Source of the DNA: Oscillospiraceae bacterium
GTDB taxonomy: Bacteria > Bacillota > Clostridia > Oscillospirales > Acutalibacteraceae
DNA: 39,933 nucleotides
NCBI GenBank assembly: GCA_015065795.1
Contig: SVPO01000005.1
Span: 1 to 39,933 of the forward strand
Direction: 5' to 3'
Position 1 is the first letter of the stretch, and every line of letters begins with the position of its first letter. The notes beneath the pieces were generated by a model. It saw nothing but the letters and a program-made list of their open reading frames with translations, searched no databases and had not been told where the DNA came from. The position numbers and the translations under genes are program-made. Positions 38,812 to 39,933 of the stretch are shown piece by piece.

Positions 38812-39570
38812 ATGACCACAACCGGAATGATCTACGATTATCTCAACAGTCTTGCCCCCTTTGAGACACAGATGGGCTTTGACAACTCCGGACTGCTTAT
38901 CGGTTCGGTACAGCGGCAGGTGGATCGGGTAATGGTGGCGCTGGACGCAAGTCTGCCCGCGGCTGTTCAGGCCGCCGAGCGGCATTGCCAGCTGCTCATC
39001 ACCCACCATCCCGTCATCTTCCGTCCTGCCAAGTCCATATCCGGCGACGGTGCTGTGTATCGGCTGATCAGCGGCGGCGTTGATGTTATCTCCGCACACA
39101 CGAATCTCGACATAGCCGAGGGCGGCGTCAACTCATGTCTCGCCGACGCGCTGGGATTTGCAGGCTTTGAGCGTCCCGAGTGGCTGGAGCTGGGTGTATG
39201 CGGAACGCTGGACAGGGCAACGAGCGCAGCCGAACTGGGTGAATATGTCGCAAAGAAGCTTGCCTGTGACGGCGTTCGCGTTGTGGACGGCGGAAAGCCC
39301 GTGCGCAGCGTGGCGCTCATCGGCGGCTCTGGCGGCAGCGAATGGAGCACTCTTGCAGATCATGTGGACGCACTGATAACAGGTGAGGCTCGCCACAACG
39401 AGATCATCGAGGCACGGGACGCAGGGTTCACGCTGATAATCGCCGGTCACTACGAGACCGAGTCGGTGGTTGTGGCTCCGCTGTGCAGGATGCTGAGCGA
39501 GCGTTTCCCCGAGGTGGAATTCATCTGCGCCGACGAGCCCAACCCCGTTACGGTGACAGGTCAGAGATAA
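38812..39570 (+). CDS. NIF3-like dinuclear metal centre protein
   Basis: A 252-residue NIF3/YqfO/YbgI family protein, short form without the inserted PII-like domain. It shows QMGFDNSGLLIG, LLITHHPVIFRPAKSI (metal-binding HHP), VISAHTNLD, ALITGEARHNEIIEARDAGFTLIIAGHYETE and a final FICADEPNPV. Family members form hexamers with a two-metal site. Proposed roles include GTP cyclohydrolase-type-2 activity and cell-wall-related functions, none settled. It starts 18 bases after the amidase gene in the same unit and ends at a 13-bp-stem terminator. Confidence 0.94.
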   Translation: MTTTGMIYDYLNSLAPFETQMGFDNSGLLIGSVQRQVDRVMVALDASLPAAVQAAERHCQLLITHHPVIFRPAKSISGDGAVYRLISGGVDVISAHTNLDIAEGGVNSCLADALGFAGFERPEWLELGVCGTLDRATSAAELGEYVAKKLACDGVRVVDGGKPVRSVALIGGSGGSEWSTLADHVDALITGEARHNEIIEARDAGFTLIIAGHYETESVVVAPLCRMLSERFPEVEFICADEPNPVTVTGQR

Positions 39571-39590
39571 TAAACTCATGGAAAAACAAT

Positions 39591-39633
39591 AAGACCGCGG
39601 AACACCGGCGCACGCCGACCGTTCCGCGGTCTT
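39591..39633. terminator. Bidirectional rho-independent terminator
   Basis: AAGACCGCGGAAC (39591-39603) and GTTCCGCGGTCTT (39621-39633) form a perfect 13-bp stem. The plus strand continues TGATTTTG and the minus strand ATTGTTTTTCC. It lies between convergent genes. Confidence 0.85.
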
Positions 39634-39652
39634 TGATTTTGTATGAGCTGTA

Positions 39653-39933
39653 TCAGCCTCTGCCTGGGCCGCCAAAGCCGCCCGGACCGCCGCCGTGACC
39701 ACCCGGGCCACCAGGACCGCCCGGACCGCCGCCAAAGCCGCCGAAGCCGCCACCGCCGCCGAAGCCGCCACCGCCGCCGAAGCCGCCACCGCCGCCATAG
39801 TTGGTGTTGATCTGAGAAACGGTGACATCGGATACCTCAACCGCATCGGAGAGGCTTCCGTCGGTATAGATGCCGTTCTGCGGCTGACCGCTGCAGCTGC
39901 CGCCTATCCACAGCTTGTACGTTTTGCCAACCT
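39653..39933 (-). CDS. C-terminus of glycine-rich protein, possibly Cthe_2159-type carbohydrate-binding
   Basis: Read from the reverse strand, as the track shows only shadows here. The last 93 codons read ...GKTYKLWIGGSCSGQPQNGIYTDGSLSDAVEVSDVTVSQINTN followed by a tail of Gly with Phe and Pro, ending GGFGGPGRG. The N-terminus is outside the window. The GKTYKLWIGG...GIYTDG segment followed by VSDVTVSQI and a Gly/Pro/Phe tail recalls Cthe_2159-type carbohydrate-binding proteins of gut and cellulolytic Clostridia, which are extracellular. This is inference from layout. The tail contains three identical 18-bp repeats. Confidence 0.72.
   Translation of the reverse strand, partial: VGKTYKLWIGGSCSGQPQNGIYTDGSLSDAVEVSDVTVSQINTNYGGGGGFGGGGGFGGGGGFGGFGGGPGGPGGPGGHGGGPGGFGGPGRG
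39743..39796. repeat. Three perfect 18-bp tandem repeats in the glycine-rich tail
   Basis: GAAGCCGCCACCGCCGCC occurs three times without a mismatch (39743-39760, 39761-39778, 39779-39796), encoding GGGGGF units on the minus strand. Such an array can change copy number by slippage. Confidence 0.9.

Overview
This window looks like chromosomal DNA from a spore-forming Gram-positive member of the Clostridia, most like Oscillospirales/Ruminococcaceae. The case rests on GC-rich coding sequence, strong AGGAGG-type ribosome binding sites, TTGaca/TATAAT promoters, the sporulation pair gpr-spoIIP, an RqcH of Firmicutes type and clostridial-style zinc-ribbon membrane proteins. No phage, insertion sequence, CRISPR, tRNA or rRNA was seen. 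The species assignment is inference.

Layout. 1-3.8 kb (mostly minus): the N-terminal part of an ABC transporter ATPase, an amidohydrolase, an alpha/beta hydrolase, a small lipoprotein (plus) and a short QueG-like iron-sulfur protein. 4.1-13.7 kb (plus): a putative lipoprotein, an intact P-type ATPase homologue that has lost its catalytic residues, maf, then murD, a membrane-anchored CAP-domain protein, an AEC transporter, a GC-rich intergenic region able to fold as a structured RNA, and a TPR protein. 13.6-16.2 kb (minus): gpr, spoIIP and a small membrane ORF behind a candidate forespore promoter. 16.3-18.4 kb (plus): three consecutive zinc-ribbon membrane proteins. 18.5-22.1 kb (minus): an XRE regulator, a large membrane protein, a PH-domain protein, and a membrane protein/XRE pair behind a promoter bracketed by two identical palindromes. 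22.2-26.2 kb (minus): mfd and a minimal zincin. 26.3-30.4 kb (plus): a GNAT acetyltransferase, a histidine phosphatase, rqcH and a DUF4253 protein. 30.5-35.1 kb (minus): a GH20 hexosaminidase, rplM-rpsI, a radical SAM protein and a translationally coupled FMN-binding-like protein. 35.2-39.6 kb (plus): a PHP phosphatase, a large FN3/SH3/amidase cell-wall protein and a NIF3 protein. 39.65 kb to the end (minus): the glycine-rich C-terminus of a secreted-type protein.

Themes. Several genes serve the cell envelope and spore (murD, CAP protein, spoIIP, gpr, amidase) and several serve housekeeping or quality control (mfd, maf, rqcH, rplM, rpsI, nif3). The most unusual item is the 868-residue P-type ATPase homologue (5176-7782). 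DKTGT, TGES, TGD, GDGVND and PEGL are all altered while the fold-defining sequence and a full-length frame are kept, which suggests a non-catalytic pseudo-pump. Other items worth follow-up are the possible B12-riboswitch-like RNA before the TPR gene, the paired AAAGCGCTTT operators, the triple zinc-ribbon operon, and the degenerate flavinylation motif in the protein coupled to the radical SAM enzyme.
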